The notes under the pieces were generated by a model. It was not told the origin of the DNA. It saw only the letters and a list, made by a program, of their open reading frames with translations, and did not search any database. 8,335 nt of DNA from positions 1 to 8,335 of the forward strand of contig JALSON010000307.1 of NCBI GenBank assembly GCA_026986455.1, written 5' to 3'. This DNA comes from Thermococcaceae archaeon (GTDB lineage: Archaea; Methanobacteriota_B; Thermococci; Thermococcales; Thermococcaceae). This document shows, one piece after another, positions 1 to 5,155 of this stretch (its first letter is position 1; the number at the start of each line of letters is the position of its first letter). The translations under genes and the position numbers were made by a program.

Positions 1-1
1 C

Positions 2-490
2 CTGAGCGCGGGTGTCGGTATTACCGAGGCCATGGTCTCGGTGGCAACTGCAAACTATGGTGTAATTTCAGAGGAGTTCGAGCTGATGATAAGGGATATG
101 CGCACAGGTGCATCGCTCGAAGAGGCCCTCACAAAATTCGAGGAGAAGATGGGTTCCGAGAGCGTCAGCAGAACCGTCAAGCAGATACTCAGGGCAATCA
201 AGTTCGGTGGAAACCTTGCCGATATACTCTACAAGCTTGCTGAGGATTTTGCGTTCGACTACAGGATGAAGCTCGTTGAATACGTCCAGAAGATAAACGG
301 TATCTCCTTCGTGTACATGTTCCTCACGATAGTCATGCCGACGATGTTTATTGTCGGAATACTTGCGGGCTCCATAATGGCCCGGAGCCTCATCCTGCCT
401 GTGGAAAGCCTAGCCCTCATACTCCTCTTTGCATTTCCAGCCCTGTCCGTGCTGATGGTGGTAATGATAAAACGCGGGGAGCCCCGGTGA
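2..490 (+). CDS. Type II secretion system F-domain protein (PilC/TadB-like), 5' end missing
   Basis: This is the C-terminal 162 residues of an inner-membrane platform protein for an archaeal type IV pilus or Tad-like secretion machine. The frame is open from base 2, so the gene begins outside the window; the ATG at 32 is internal. The visible start (LSAGVGITEAM) matches the T2SF repeat pattern in which a Gly-rich turn precedes a helix ending in EAL/EAM. A second such unit follows (TGASLEEAL). The C terminus has two hydrophobic segments, GISFVYMFLTIVMPTMFIVG and one starting at LILPVESLALILL, separated by a short loop. F-domain proteins form the membrane base on which the secretion ATPase works to assemble pilin subunits. 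The gene abuts a second F-domain gene on the same strand, as in TadB-TadC pairs; the ATPase gene would be expected upstream. The F-domain family is fairly secure. The pilus subtype is inference. Confidence 0.85.
   Translation: MSAGVGITEAMVSVATANYGVISEEFELMIRDMRTGASLEEALTKFEEKMGSESVSRTVKQILRAIKFGGNLADILYKLAEDFAFDYRMKLVEYVQKINGISFVYMFLTIVMPTMFIVGILAGSIMARSLILPVESLALILLFAFPALSVLMVVMIKRGEPR
486..490 (+). promoter_or_regulatory. Shine-Dalgarno GGTGA overlapping upstream stop codon
   Basis: GGTGA contains the TGA stop of the first F-domain gene (488-490) and is followed by five bases and ATG at 496. It decides the start of the second F-domain gene and implies translational coupling: ribosomes finishing the first cistron stop on the site that recruits them to the second. 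Confidence 0.65.
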
Positions 491-495
491 TAAAA

Positions 496-1398
496 ATGGC
501 ATCCATGTCATCAACACTGATAAACATCCTCAGGAGGATAATACCCTCCAGACTCCTGAGGAGGTATGAAATCCTCATATACTCTGCCGGAATAGGTTTC
601 TTGGCGGTTGAATATCTGACCATATCCCTGCTGCTCGGCATCATTGTGGGCACAGCTGTTGCATTCTTCAACACTTTTTATGGAGCGGTTACGTTCTTGG
701 CGGTATCTGTCGGTATGGCTGCCGTTTATCCCTACTGGAAGATAAACAAACGCATCAGTGAAATGGAGAAGATGCTGCCGGATGCGTTTTTCTACCTGGC
801 AAGCTCTCTCAGGGCAGGAATTTCCTTCTCCGAGGCGCTTGAGGAGTTAACCACCTCAAAATTCGGACCTCTAACCGAGGAGTTCAGGAGGGTCGTTGCT
901 GAAATCAAGAAGGGCAGACCCACCACCGATGCCCTCAATGCTTTTGCAGTCAGAAATGAGAAATCGGCCGTTCTCTACAGGTCGGTCAAAATACTGATTG
1001 AAGCCCTGGACAGGGGTGCCCCGATGTCCGATGTGCTGGTTTCGGTTGCAAACGATGTGCGTGAAATACTCAAAATAAAACAGGAAAGAAAGGCATCAAC
1101 GGGTATGCAGACGATGTTTTTCATAATGTCCAGCGGGATTATAGGCCCCCTGATTCTCGGCATTGTGATTAAGGTCATGGACAGCATAAGCAGCAGCGCC
1201 GTTTCCATCTCCCTTCCAGTGGAGTCGATAAGGTTTCTTGTCATGATGTTCATAGTTATTCAGGCAGCGGTTTCAGGGCTTGGTATAGGGATAATAAGGG
1301 AGGGAAAATTCAGCGCCGGTCTTAAATACAGCGCATTCCTTGCCATCATGGGGCTTCTGGTGTTCAAAGGCTCAGCGCTGATAAACCTAAGCTTCTGA
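496..1398 (+). CDS. Type II secretion system F-domain protein (TadC-like), second of a tandem pair
   Basis: About 300 residues. Membrane segments lie at roughly 26-80 (two or three helices), 204-227, 244-267 and 278-298. Between them is a cytoplasmic T2SF domain at about 93-195, with the hallmark SLRAGISFSEALEEL near 104-118 and a second GRPTTDAL unit near 140-147. This is the full architecture of an archaeal or Tad-type platform protein, so it probably partners the truncated F protein just before it to form a heteromeric pilus base. I chose the ATG at 496 because GGTGA at 486-490 sits five bases before it. A GTG at 487 would add three residues and overlap the previous stop, but has no good ribosome binding site. 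The last 12 bases overlap the 3' end of the convergent FKBP gene. No prepilin or prepilin peptidase is in the window, so the substrate is unknown. Confidence 0.87.
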   Translation: MASMSSTLINILRRIIPSRLLRRYEILIYSAGIGFLAVEYLTISLLLGIIVGTAVAFFNTFYGAVTFLAVSVGMAAVYPYWKINKRISEMEKMLPDAFFYLASSLRAGISFSEALEELTTSKFGPLTEEFRRVVAEIKKGRPTTDALNAFAVRNEKSAVLYRSVKILIEALDRGAPMSDVLVSVANDVREILKIKQERKASTGMQTMFFIMSSGIIGPLILGIVIKVMDSISSSAVSISLPVESIRFLVMMFIVIQAAVSGLGIGIIREGKFSAGLKYSAFLAIMGLLVFKGSALINLSF

Positions 1399-1860
1399 AT
1401 TTGCTTTCTGTACGTCCACGATTTCAATTTCAAATATGAGTGTTTTGCCCGCCAGAGGGTGATTGAAGTCCAGAGAAACGGCTTCCTCCTTTACATCAGC
1501 TATCCTGGCCATTCCGCTGTCCGTCATCACGTACATGCCCTTTACCGGTTCTATACCCGCGTTTTCGAATTCAGAGAGAGGGACATCAACAATGAGGCCT
1601 TCATTTGGCATCCCGTAGCCCTTTTCAGGGGGAATAATAACGGTTTTCTTCTCACCCGTCTCCATACCGATGAGAGCTTCATCCAGACCCTGAATGAGTT
1701 CCCCAACTCCTGCATTGACCCCGAGAGGGCCGTACTGCCTCTCCTCAACATATATGTCGTTTTCCCTTGCGATATCCTCATAACTCGTGTCAAAAACCTC
1801 TCCGTTTTCAAACCTTCCGGTGTAGTTGAAAACCACAAAATCTCCTTTTTCAATCTTCAT
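1387..1860 (-). CDS. FKBP-type peptidyl-prolyl cis-trans isomerase, short SlyD-like archaeal type
   Basis: 157 residues, the normal size for archaeal short-type FKBPs (about 17 kDa). It is a cytoplasmic prolyl isomerase and holding chaperone, with no signal peptide or membrane segment. The FKBP fold is split in the usual way. Residues 1-88 carry FDTS (23-26) and LIQGLDEALIGMETGEKKTV (55-74) followed by IPPEKGYG. An insert-in-flap domain covers about 89-135. The fold is completed by DFNHPLAGKTLIFEIEI (131-147), a hallmark of SlyD-type FKBPs. Between FDTS and the LIQGLD helix is the longer loop typical of archaeal members. There is no His-rich tail like that of E. coli SlyD. The start ATG is supported by AGGTGA and a TATA box just upstream. 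It is monocistronic, and its last 12 bases overlap the convergent F-domain gene. Confidence 0.95.
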   Translation of the reverse strand: MKIEKGDFVVFNYTGRFENGEVFDTSYEDIARENDIYVEERQYGPLGVNAGVGELIQGLDEALIGMETGEKKTVIIPPEKGYGMPNEGLIVDVPLSEFENAGIEPVKGMYVMTDSGMARIADVKEEAVSLDFNHPLAGKTLIFEIEIVDVQKANSEA

Positions 1861-1865
1861 CTAAC

Positions 1866-1905
1866 TCACCTGCCAGTTCGTTATCCCCGGGGCTTATAAC
1901 GTTTT
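1866..1905 (-). promoter_or_regulatory. TATA box and Shine-Dalgarno of the FKBP gene
   Basis: Read on the minus strand, AGGTGA lies at 1866-1871, five bases before the ATG. A TATA-like TTATAA lies at 1894-1899, preceded by an A-rich BRE-like stretch at about 1900-1905. The TATA box is about 36 bases from the ATG, which in archaea predicts transcription starting near 1870 with a very short leader that still holds the ribosome binding site. Confidence 0.6.
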
Positions 1906-1995
1906 TGCCCGAATATTTTTTTCTTTTTCAGGCAATCTGTGGAGCTTTCACCTCTGAGCATTGTTTCCATGCGGCTTTTTCAAGGGATTTTCCAA

Positions 1996-2035
1996 TGAGA
2001 ACTCACCCCTGCTTCCCCGACGGGACTTCTCAGGG
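1996..2035. repeat. Short inverted repeats in the FKBP / 97-residue gene spacer
   Basis: TGAGAA at 1996-2001 pairs with TTCTCA at 2027-2032. An overlapping alternative is CCCTG at 2007-2011 with CAGGG at 2031-2035, enclosing TCCC (2014-2017) and GGGA (2022-2025) around a four-base loop. The two pairings cannot form together. The stretch lies upstream of both predicted promoters in a 231-base spacer that otherwise shows no gene. It could be a regulator site or chance. Confidence 0.25.
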
Positions 2036-2050
2036 AATAGGCTGGGGAAA

Positions 2051-2086
2051 CTATATAAGGGTTGAAAATATACTAAAACTGGGTGA
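2051..2086 (+). promoter_or_regulatory. TATA box and Shine-Dalgarno of the 97-residue protein gene
   Basis: CTATATAAGG at 2051-2060 is a near-ideal archaeal TATA element. GGGTGA at 2081-2086 is followed by five bases and ATG at 2092. The spacing predicts an mRNA beginning around 2080, with almost nothing before the ribosome binding site. This excludes the in-frame GTG at 2083 as the start, because it lies inside the Shine-Dalgarno sequence. Confidence 0.65.
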
Positions 2087-2091
2087 GTAAT

Positions 2092-2385
2092 ATGGGATAT
2101 TTTTTGGATATGCTTAAAGAGGAGTTTGGAAACCTGAAGGTAAATGAGGTGTATTCCACGGAGCTTGGAGAGAGGAGTGTGGAAATACTGGATGTCCTAG
2201 TGGGTAAAGAGCGGTTTCTGGCCATGTTCCAGAGTGAGGAAAAGAAGGGAGGAATCTACCTGTGGTCTCTGATAATAACAAGCGCCAGAAACACCAGAAC
2301 CATCAGGGGAATGGATGACATGAAGGGCATGAAGATGAGGATAAAGGCAAACATAAAGTCGATAATCGAGGGAATTGAGGAATGA
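2092..2385 (+). CDS. Small protein of unknown function (97 residues)
   Basis: I do not recognise a family. The protein is 97 residues and soluble in appearance, with no signal peptide, no convincing membrane helix and no cysteine. The N-terminal half reads like alpha-beta alternation (LKVNEVYSTELGERSVEILD). A hydrophobic strand, YLWSLIITSA, sits at about 56-65. A basic, Met-rich segment (MDDMKGMKMRIKANIKSII) leads into an acidic helical tail. The gene is credible because it has its own strong TATA box and a well-spaced GGTGA. The ATG at 2092 is preferred over the GTG at 2083, which overlaps the ribosome binding site. Its TGA abuts the stop of the convergent DUF2118 gene with no bases between. 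A conserved Thermococcales hypothetical protein is the most likely status, but that is inference. Confidence 0.75.
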   Translation: MGYFLDMLKEEFGNLKVNEVYSTELGERSVEILDVLVGKERFLAMFQSEEKKGGIYLWSLIITSARNTRTIRGMDDMKGMKMRIKANIKSIIEGIEE

Positions 2386-2880
2386 TTACTCCTCAGGGAG
2401 CAGGTAGTATATGTAGTGCGGCTTGTTCGTGAATTCGTCTATGTAAATCACCGTCCCGTTCCTGGGGGGCTTTAAATAATGCACCTCGCCTTTTTTGGTT
2501 GTTACCGCGGCAAACGCATCGCCTTTCCTCACCCTGTTGCCCACATTCGCTATCAGGGTTTTTACAAACCCCTCCACCGGCAGCAGCATCAGCTTATCCC
2601 CTTTCCTGAGCATTATCCTGGTTCTTCTGTCAGGGAGGAGTATTACGGCATCGCACAGCATTTCCTGGGAGTGCTTATCCACATAGAGGTGAAACCTGTC
2701 ATAAACCTCTTTTTTGAGGAATCTTGATTTTCTGATATCAATGAATTCCGGCAGGGTTTCGCCCTTTTTCAGGATTACCTCAACGTTCCCCTGAATGATT
2801 ATGCACGTTTCCCGCGTTTTTCCGTTTTCAATGAGGTTCCCGGGATCAGTCTCAACATAAAGCGCGGGAATTTTTTCCAT
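2386..2880 (-). CDS. DUF2118 family protein with biotinyl/lipoyl-like C-terminal domain
   Basis: 164 residues, soluble. I assign it to archaeal DUF2118 from overall resemblance. The N-terminal half (about 1-90) is a mixed alpha/beta region rich in hydrophobic strands (ETCIIIQGNVEVILKKG; HLYVDKHSQEMLCDAVILLP). Residues 95-160 look like the barrel-sandwich hybrid fold of biotinyl/lipoyl domains: PVEGFVKTLIANVGNRVRKG at 101-120, then DAFAAVTT, a turn, and PPRNGTVIYI near 138-147, matching the two G-x-V repeats of that fold. The turn where carrier domains hold the modified lysine carries KKGE (Lys129, Lys130), not the biotin MKM or lipoyl DKA pattern, so covalent cofactor attachment is not assured. 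The function of DUF2118 is not established to my knowledge. The gene has a good GGGGGTGG ribosome binding site four bases before the ATG and shares a promoter region with the divergent DUF4129 operon. Confidence 0.82.
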   Translation of the reverse strand: MEKIPALYVETDPGNLIENGKTRETCIIIQGNVEVILKKGETLPEFIDIRKSRFLKKEVYDRFHLYVDKHSQEMLCDAVILLPDRRTRIMLRKGDKLMLLPVEGFVKTLIANVGNRVRKGDAFAAVTTKKGEVHYLKPPRNGTVIYIDEFTNKPHYIYYLLPEE

Positions 2881-2884
2881 TTTT

Positions 2885-2925
2885 CCACCCCCGTTTTACT
2901 AACATGTAAAAGCTTTTAAATATAA
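2885..2925. promoter_or_regulatory. Shared bidirectional promoter between DUF2118 gene and the MoxR operon
   Basis: The two ATGs are 69 bases apart. Between them, TAAAAGCTTTTA at 2907-2918 is a perfect 12-base palindrome continued by AATATAA on its right. Reading right, TTTTAAATATAA (2914-2925) can serve as TATA box for the gene at 2950. Reading left, TTATATTTAAAAG on the minus strand can serve the gene ending at 2880. CCACCCCC at 2885-2892 is the minus-strand Shine-Dalgarno (GGGGGTGG). One TATA region apparently serves both directions. Confidence 0.6.
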
Positions 2926-2949
2926 TCCTCAAAACCTTAGTGGATTAAA

Positions 2950-3798
2950 ATGAACCCGAGGGTCAGAACTTTTCCTTTATTCATCGCATTGTTTGCACTG
3001 ATGACCATGATGCTGAACTACAGCTCTTCCATCTCGGAAATCCGCAGGGGGAGCAGGAATTACTATTTTATCGGAGCGTTTTTTGGACTGTTTGTGATAG
3101 CCGCAGCTGTTTTCATACTCGTTATTCTCATCGGACAGGGGGATTTTGTCGCAAGCAAAAGGCTCGACAGCTATAACTACTCCGTACTCAAATGGGTGGT
3201 CTACTCAGCGGTTGCAGCCGTCCTGGCTTTCTCTCCCCTCCTCTACTACGCCTATACAAAACCCCTGCCGCCTCAGGGGAACGCCACCGTAAATAAAACC
3301 CTGATAAACGGCACCTACCATGTTTCATATTACAACAAATCCCTCGGACAGCCCACGGGAAGATTTGCCGTAAGCAACCCCTCCCTCTACCTCTACGGGC
3401 TCTTTGCAGTTTTTGCTATTGCCGCATCATACACGGCCTTCGTGTTCTACAGGGACATGCTCGCGAAAAGGAGAATAAAGAGACTCAGGAAAAAGGTGGA
3501 AGCTTTCGACATGAGGCTCCGGGAGGAGGGCATAGATTTTCTCGGTGACCCGGATGAGGCTGTGGTGAAACTTTATAAAAACGCCGTCCTCTGGCTTGAG
3601 ATACTTGGAATCCCCTATAAAGAGAGCTGGACGCACTGGGAGCATGCGGATAGGGTCAGGTACAAGCACGACGCCTTTATCGAGCTCACGAAACTATTTG
3701 AAAAAGCTAGATATGCCCCCGAGAGGGTCACGAGGGAGGATGCACACAAGGCGCATGAGCTCTACATGAAAATACGGGGTGGTGAAGGTGAGGGTTAG
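2950..3798 (+). CDS. DUF4129 domain membrane protein, first gene of the MoxR-DUF58 operon
   Basis: 282 residues. Four hydrophobic segments lie at about 7-24, 39-62, 80-101 and 146-167. Applying the positive-inside rule (R4, R6 at the N terminus; a strongly basic KRRIKRLRKK after helix 4) places both ends in the cytoplasm and the 102-145 loop outside. That loop has four N-x-S/T sequons. The cytoplasmic tail from about 199 matches DUF4129: VVKLYKNAVLWLEILGIPYK, then FIELTKLFEKARYAPERVTR and EDAHKAHELY. DUF4129 proteins are recurrent partners of MoxR and DUF58 genes and are often fused to transglutaminase domains. None is present here, so this is a stand-alone form. The ATG at 2950 has no convincing Shine-Dalgarno and lies about 31 bases from the TATA region, so the mRNA may be almost leaderless. 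Its 3' end overlaps the next gene. Confidence 0.85.
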   Translation: MNPRVRTFPLFIALFALMTMMLNYSSSISEIRRGSRNYYFIGAFFGLFVIAAAVFILVILIGQGDFVASKRLDSYNYSVLKWVVYSAVAAVLAFSPLLYYAYTKPLPPQGNATVNKTLINGTYHVSYYNKSLGQPTGRFAVSNPSLYLYGLFAVFAIAASYTAFVFYRDMLAKRRIKRLRKKVEAFDMRLREEGIDFLGDPDEAVVKLYKNAVLWLEILGIPYKESWTHWEHADRVRYKHDAFIELTKLFEKARYAPERVTREDAHKAHELYMKIRGGEGEG

Positions 3799-4207
3799 CT
3801 GGGCGGCCCTGCCTTTCGTTCTGATTGCCATATTCGCCGGCTCATACATTCTGAGATGGATGGCTGTTGTGCTGGCAGCGCTGATTCTGAGTGTTGCCCT
3901 TTTCGGTTTTGAAATCAAGCTCAGATATCTGCCCAGAACCCGCTTCATTCCCAGGGAGAGGAAGTCGGAATTTGAAAGGACTGTGATGCTGATTTCCAGG
4001 GCCCGCTCCGGAGCTGTGGCCAGAGCACTGATTGAGGAGAAGATAATTGACTCATATGCGGTGCTGGCTGATGACTACAATCGTGAGGTTTCCGGGCTCA
4101 AATCAGAGCCCAATGCAGCCCTCAGGGCCCTGCATTCGGATGGAGATTTCCTCGATAATCTTGAAAAGGCTTTAGAAATTCTGGAGGCTGATCTGAATGA
4201 AGGTTGA
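3788..4207 (+). CDS. Small two-helix membrane protein of the MoxR operon, unknown function
   Basis: About 139 residues. Two adjacent hydrophobic helices cover about 5-42 (WAALPFVLIAIFAGSYILRW and WMAVVLAALILSVALFGF), followed by a basic stretch (LPRTRFIPRERK) and a helical, probably cytoplasmic tail of about 90 residues. I recognise no named domain. Position between DUF4129 and moxR, size and layout recall the small membrane proteins found beside MoxR/DUF58 genes in other archaea, but homology is not shown. Three in-frame GTGs (3779, 3782, 3788) are possible starts. I prefer 3788 because GGGGTG at 3776-3781 is six bases upstream; the others add three or two residues. Either way it overlaps the end of the DUF4129 gene, and its own last 11 bases overlap moxR. 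A scaffold or adaptor for the ATPase is a guess. Confidence 0.75.
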   Translation: MRVSWAALPFVLIAIFAGSYILRWMAVVLAALILSVALFGFEIKLRYLPRTRFIPRERKSEFERTVMLISRARSGAVARALIEEKIIDSYAVLADDYNREVSGLKSEPNAALRALHSDGDFLDNLEKALEILEADLNEG

Positions 4208-5150
4208 GGAAGTGCATGAGATAGGAAGCCGCATCTTGGCGGAGGTTGAAAAGGCAATAGTTGGAAAAAGAGAAGTTCTGAAGCTTCTGTTGACAACGAT
4301 CCTTGCTGACGGCCATATCCTTATCGAAGACCTTCCCGGTCTGGCCAAGACACTCATGGCCAAGAGCTTTGCTTCGGCGCTTGGAGTCAGGTTCAGAAGG
4401 GTTCAGTTCACGCCTGATCTGCTGCCCTCTGATATTTTAGGTGTTAGCGTCTTCAACCAGAAAACCCTTGAGTTCGAGTTCAAGAAAGGCCCCATCTTCA
4501 CGAACATACTGCTGGCGGACGAGATCAACCGTGCCCCGCCGAAGACACAGTCGGCTTTGCTTGAGGCCATGCAGGAGCGGCAGGTTACCATAGAGGGAAA
4601 AACCCGCATTCTAAGGCGGCCTTTCATAGTTATAGCCACGCAGAATCCCATAGAGCAGGAAGGAACATACCCCCTGCCCGAGGCGCAGCTCGACAGGTTC
4701 CTGGTGAGGCTCAGGGTGGGATATCCATCGAAAGACGAGGAGATTGAAATCCTGAGGAGGAGGATTGCGAGGAAAAAGGAAGGTGTTGATATAGACCGCA
4801 TCACGACCCCCGAGCAGGTTGTTGATATGCAGAGGGCAATAGAGGAGGTCTATGTGAGCGATGCGGTTCTTGAGTACATAACCGACATCATAAGCGCAAC
4901 AAGAGAGAACAAGAGGGAGATAGACGTAGGGGCCTCTCCCAGGGGGAGTCTGGCCCTGCTAAAGCTGTCAAGGGCATATGCCGCCCTGGAAGGCAGGGAC
5001 TATGTTATTCCCGATGATGTTAAGGCAGTGGCAATTCCTGCTCTAAGCCACAGGCTGATCCTCAAAAGGGAGCTCTGGTATACCAAGGTGAGTCAGGAGA
5101 ATGTGATGCAGAGGTTGCTTGAGAAGGTTCCTGTTCCAAAGTTTGAGTGA
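4197..5150 (+). CDS. MoxR family AAA+ ATPase
   Basis: 317 residues, the usual length, cytoplasmic. An N-terminal helix precedes IVGKREVLKLLL (21-32). Walker A is DLPGLAKT (45-52, Lys51). Walker B is ILLADE (104-109), followed by INRAPPKTQSALLEAMQERQ, a near-diagnostic MoxR sequence. Sensor 1 is TQNPIEQEGTYPLPEAQLDRF (from about 148; arginine finger candidate Arg167). Sensor 2 is ASPRGSL (Arg249). The C-terminal helical lid follows. All ATPase residues are present, so it should be active. MoxR ATPases are chaperone-like remodelers that help mature or assemble partners, often proteins with von Willebrand A domains such as the DUF58 protein encoded next. The ATG at 4197 is supported by GGAGG at 4183-4187, nine bases upstream. 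It overlaps the preceding gene by 11 bases. The family is certain; the client is inferred from gene order. Confidence 0.96.
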   Translation: MKVEEVHEIGSRILAEVEKAIVGKREVLKLLLTTILADGHILIEDLPGLAKTLMAKSFASALGVRFRRVQFTPDLLPSDILGVSVFNQKTLEFEFKKGPIFTNILLADEINRAPPKTQSALLEAMQERQVTIEGKTRILRRPFIVIATQNPIEQEGTYPLPEAQLDRFLVRLRVGYPSKDEEIEILRRRIARKKEGVDIDRITTPEQVVDMQRAIEEVYVSDAVLEYITDIISATRENKREIDVGASPRGSLALLKLSRAYAALEGRDYVIPDDVKAVAIPALSHRLILKRELWYTKVSQENVMQRLLEKVPVPKFE

Positions 5151-5155
5151 TGGGT

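Noticed and set aside
1459..1899. 146-codon plus-strand ORF
   Set aside because: It is antisense to the clearly conserved FKBP gene and runs through its promoter; it is a shadow frame.
1920..2050. Possible C/D box small RNA in the divergent spacer
   Set aside because: Isolated CTGA (box D-like) words occur, but no RTGATGA box C is placed correctly on either strand.
1905..2090. 61-codon plus-strand ORF in the FKBP / 97-residue gene spacer
   Set aside because: It has no ribosome binding site, runs through the TATA box and Shine-Dalgarno of the next gene, and its composition (many Phe, His, Cys) is unlike neighbouring proteins.
2491..2496. T6 run as terminator for the 97-residue gene
   Set aside because: It lies over 100 bases past the stop and well inside the DUF2118 gene; support is too weak to list as a feature.
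4321..4356. MoxR Walker A written DLPGLAKT instead of a Gly-first, Gly-before-Lys P-loop
   Set aside because: Variation of this kind (PGLAKT, EDxPG) is ordinary in MoxR proteins and Lys51 and Thr52 are present, so it is not evidence of inactivity.
4403..4804. 133-codon minus-strand ORF
   Set aside because: It lies opposite the MoxR Walker B to sensor 1 region; Ser/Arg-rich composition marks it as a shadow.
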